Positions 5,168-5,868 of a stretch of DNA of 5,868 nucleotides are shown here, piece after piece. The translations under genes and the position numbers were made by a program. Position 1 is the first letter of the stretch. Each line of letters opens with the position of its first letter. This DNA comes from Clostridia bacterium (lineage in GTDB: Bacteria; Bacillota_A; Clostridia; Oscillospirales; CAG-272). The DNA lies in NCBI GenBank assembly GCA_017395725.1, contig JAFQOB010000284.1, positions 1 to 5,868 on the forward strand. Direction: 5' to 3'. Below the pieces are notes generated by a model. That model saw only the letters and a list, made by a program, of their open reading frames with translations, ran no database searches and was not told the origin of the DNA.

Positions 5168-5196
5168 ATTTTATCATCTTAAAAAAGCAATGTCAA
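5168..5196 (-). promoter_or_regulatory. Promoter of the phosphopantetheinyl transferase gene
   Basis: On the minus strand, a consensus -35 TTGACA (5196-5191), a 17-base spacer and -10 TAAAAT (5173-5168) with an extended TG are seen. The predicted start near 5161 gives a leader of only about 14 bases, just enough to hold the AGGTGA ribosome site. Confidence 0.8.
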
Positions 5197-5210
5197 CACA
5201 TAAAATTTAC

Positions 5211-5238
5211 TTGAAAATTTCTTTGTTTATGATATAAT
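5211..5238 (+). promoter_or_regulatory. Promoter of the queT operon
   Basis: The -35 is TTGAAA (5211-5216), followed by a 16-base spacer and -10 TATAAT (5233-5238), extended by TG at 5230-5231. The predicted start near 5245 leaves a leader of about 25 bases. It is back to back with the minus-strand promoter, the two -35 boxes being 14 bases apart, so one bound protein could affect both genes. Confidence 0.8.
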
Positions 5239-5253
5239 ATACGTATTAATGAT

Positions 5254-5260
5254 AGGAGGA
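5254..5260 (+). promoter_or_regulatory. Ribosome binding site that fixes the queT start at 5270
   Basis: AGGAGGA lies inside the reading frame if translation began at the ATG at 5249, but 9 bases before the ATG at 5270. The downstream ATG is therefore the likely start, removing seven residues (MIGGRST) that merely translate the ribosome site. Confidence 0.75.
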
Positions 5261-5269
5261 CGTTCTACT

Positions 5270-5812
5270 ATGATTGACAGAATTGAAAAAGGTAAAAAAA
5301 TTAGGGGATTAACCCATTATTTAACGAGGGCGGCAATTGTCGCGGCTCTATATGCTGCCGTAACATTGGTCATATATCCCTTTTCTTTCGGTTACCTTCA
5401 AATAAGAATTTCAGAGGCTTTGACTATATTGCCTTTCTTTATGCCCGAGGCTATATTGGGGCTTTTTATAGGTTGTATAATATCCAATTTCTTCAGTCCG
5501 AATATCGTTATTCTTGACGTGATATTCGGTAGTTTTGCAACCCTTTTGGCTGCTCTTTTAACCAACCTTTGTAATAGGCTTGGCAAGGTAGGCAGATGGT
5601 TGGCACCGTTGCCGCCCGTACTTATAAACGCTGTTGTAATTGGGCTTGTTATTGCACTTTCTATGACACAGAGTGGAGAGGGTAGCTTTTATACTATCTT
5701 CCTTTTCAATGCGTTAACGGTCGGTGCAGGTCAGCTTGTCGCCTGTTACGGACTGGGCATACCCCTTTCGATTATACTTGATAAAATCAAAGATCAGATA
5801 AAGGTAAAATAA
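5270..5812 (+). CDS. queT: QueT-family ECF transporter S component (queuosine precursor uptake)
   Basis: This 180-aa integral membrane protein matches the QueT family (substrate-binding S component of energy-coupling factor transporters), thought to carry queuosine precursors such as preQ0, preQ1 or queuine. After a basic, cytosolic N-terminus (EKGKKIRG), hydrophobic segments are seen at about 20-38, 52-72, 78-100, 112-131 and 142-170. Family hallmarks are FGYLQIRISEALTILPFF (40-57), with charged R46 and E49 in the membrane region, LGLFIGCIISNFFS (63-76), DVIFGS (83-88) and VGAGQL (151-156). The AARAA-like ALYAA near residue 26 is where S components often contact EcfT. The EcfA/EcfA'/EcfT module is not in the window and is probably shared. 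No preQ1 riboswitch fits in the short leader. Its stop overlaps the start of the next frame (TAATG), so the two are co-transcribed. Family assignment is good; substrate is by family only. Confidence 0.85.
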   Translation: MIDRIEKGKKIRGLTHYLTRAAIVAALYAAVTLVIYPFSFGYLQIRISEALTILPFFMPEAILGLFIGCIISNFFSPNIVILDVIFGSFATLLAALLTNLCNRLGKVGRWLAPLPPVLINAVVIGLVIALSMTQSGEGSFYTIFLFNALTVGAGQLVACYGLGIPLSIILDKIKDQIKVK

Positions 5813-5868
5813 TGATTAAATATAAAAATAACAGTACCGAAGCATATTTCAATTAGGCTCTTGAGCAA
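5812..5868 (+). pseudogene. Lipoate-protein ligase-like gene start, interrupted by an in-frame TAG; runs off window
   Basis: An ATG at 5812-5814 overlaps the queT stop (TAATG), with AAAGG (5800-5804) 7 bases upstream. The frame reads MIKYKNNSTEAYFN, then TAG (5854-5856), then ALEQ to the window end. Lipoate-protein ligase A proteins begin with a pattern like NxSTDPYxNLALEEY, so the frame resumes in register after the TAG, which occupies the conserved leucine. A single T-to-A change from TTG would explain it. The family attaches lipoate to E2 and GcvH lysines via lipoyl-AMP. Options are a disabled gene, an assembly or sequencing error, or read-through. Only 18 sense codons are visible, so both the family call and the pseudogene status are tentative. 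Confidence 0.5.

Noticed and set aside
5249..5269. Upstream ATG as start of the QueT-family gene
   Set aside because: The ribosome site AGGAGGA would lie within the coding sequence and the added residues are just its translation; the predicted transcription start is only about 4 bases before this ATG.

Overview
The window looks like chromosome from a low-GC Gram-positive anaerobe, most likely a gut-type member of the Clostridia (Oscillospiraceae/Ruminococcaceae-like). The evidence is AT-rich codon use, strong Shine-Dalgarno sites (AAAGGAG, AGGAGGA, AGGTGA), TTGAca/TATAAT promoters with a TGn extension, and mostly TAA stops. A dispersed repeat beginning GCACAGACCAAGAG also fits; I associate it from memory with gut clostridial genomes, and that is unchecked. 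The species cannot be named from this sequence.

Layout. (1) Bases 1-67 may be the tail of an upstream gene. (2) 57-2066 is a two-gene, AT-rich accessory cassette with its own promoter. It holds a TIR-domain protein fused to a class I SAM-dependent methyltransferase, then, 16 bases later, an unrecognised 196-aa protein. (3) 2096-4285 is a pyrimidine salvage operon: a promoter, a short dyad-containing leader, the NCS2 uracil permease uraA, the uracil phosphoribosyltransferase upp, and a 13-bp-stem terminator. (4) 4286-4580 has no gene. It carries three copies of a modular hairpin repeat and other inverted repeats. (5) A minus-strand Sfp-type phosphopantetheinyl transferase (4593-5147) has a TTG start, its own promoter and a terminator that overlaps its 3' end. 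(6) Diverging from it is a QueT-family S component (5270-5812). The start of a lipoate-protein ligase-like gene overlaps the QueT stop codon; it has an in-frame TAG where the family has a conserved leucine, and it runs off the window.

How the genes work together. UraA imports uracil and Upp converts it to UMP, a clear functional pair. The QueT-like protein would supply queuosine precursors through a shared ECF module encoded elsewhere. The Sfp-type enzyme and the lipoate ligase-like protein both act on protein prosthetic groups, but nothing here shows a common pathway.

The most unusual locus is the TIR-methyltransferase plus its partner. Its domain make-up, low GC and separate promoter suggest an accessory system, possibly defence or signalling, but no function is shown by sequence alone. 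The second most unusual point is the amber codon early in the lipoate ligase-like reading frame.
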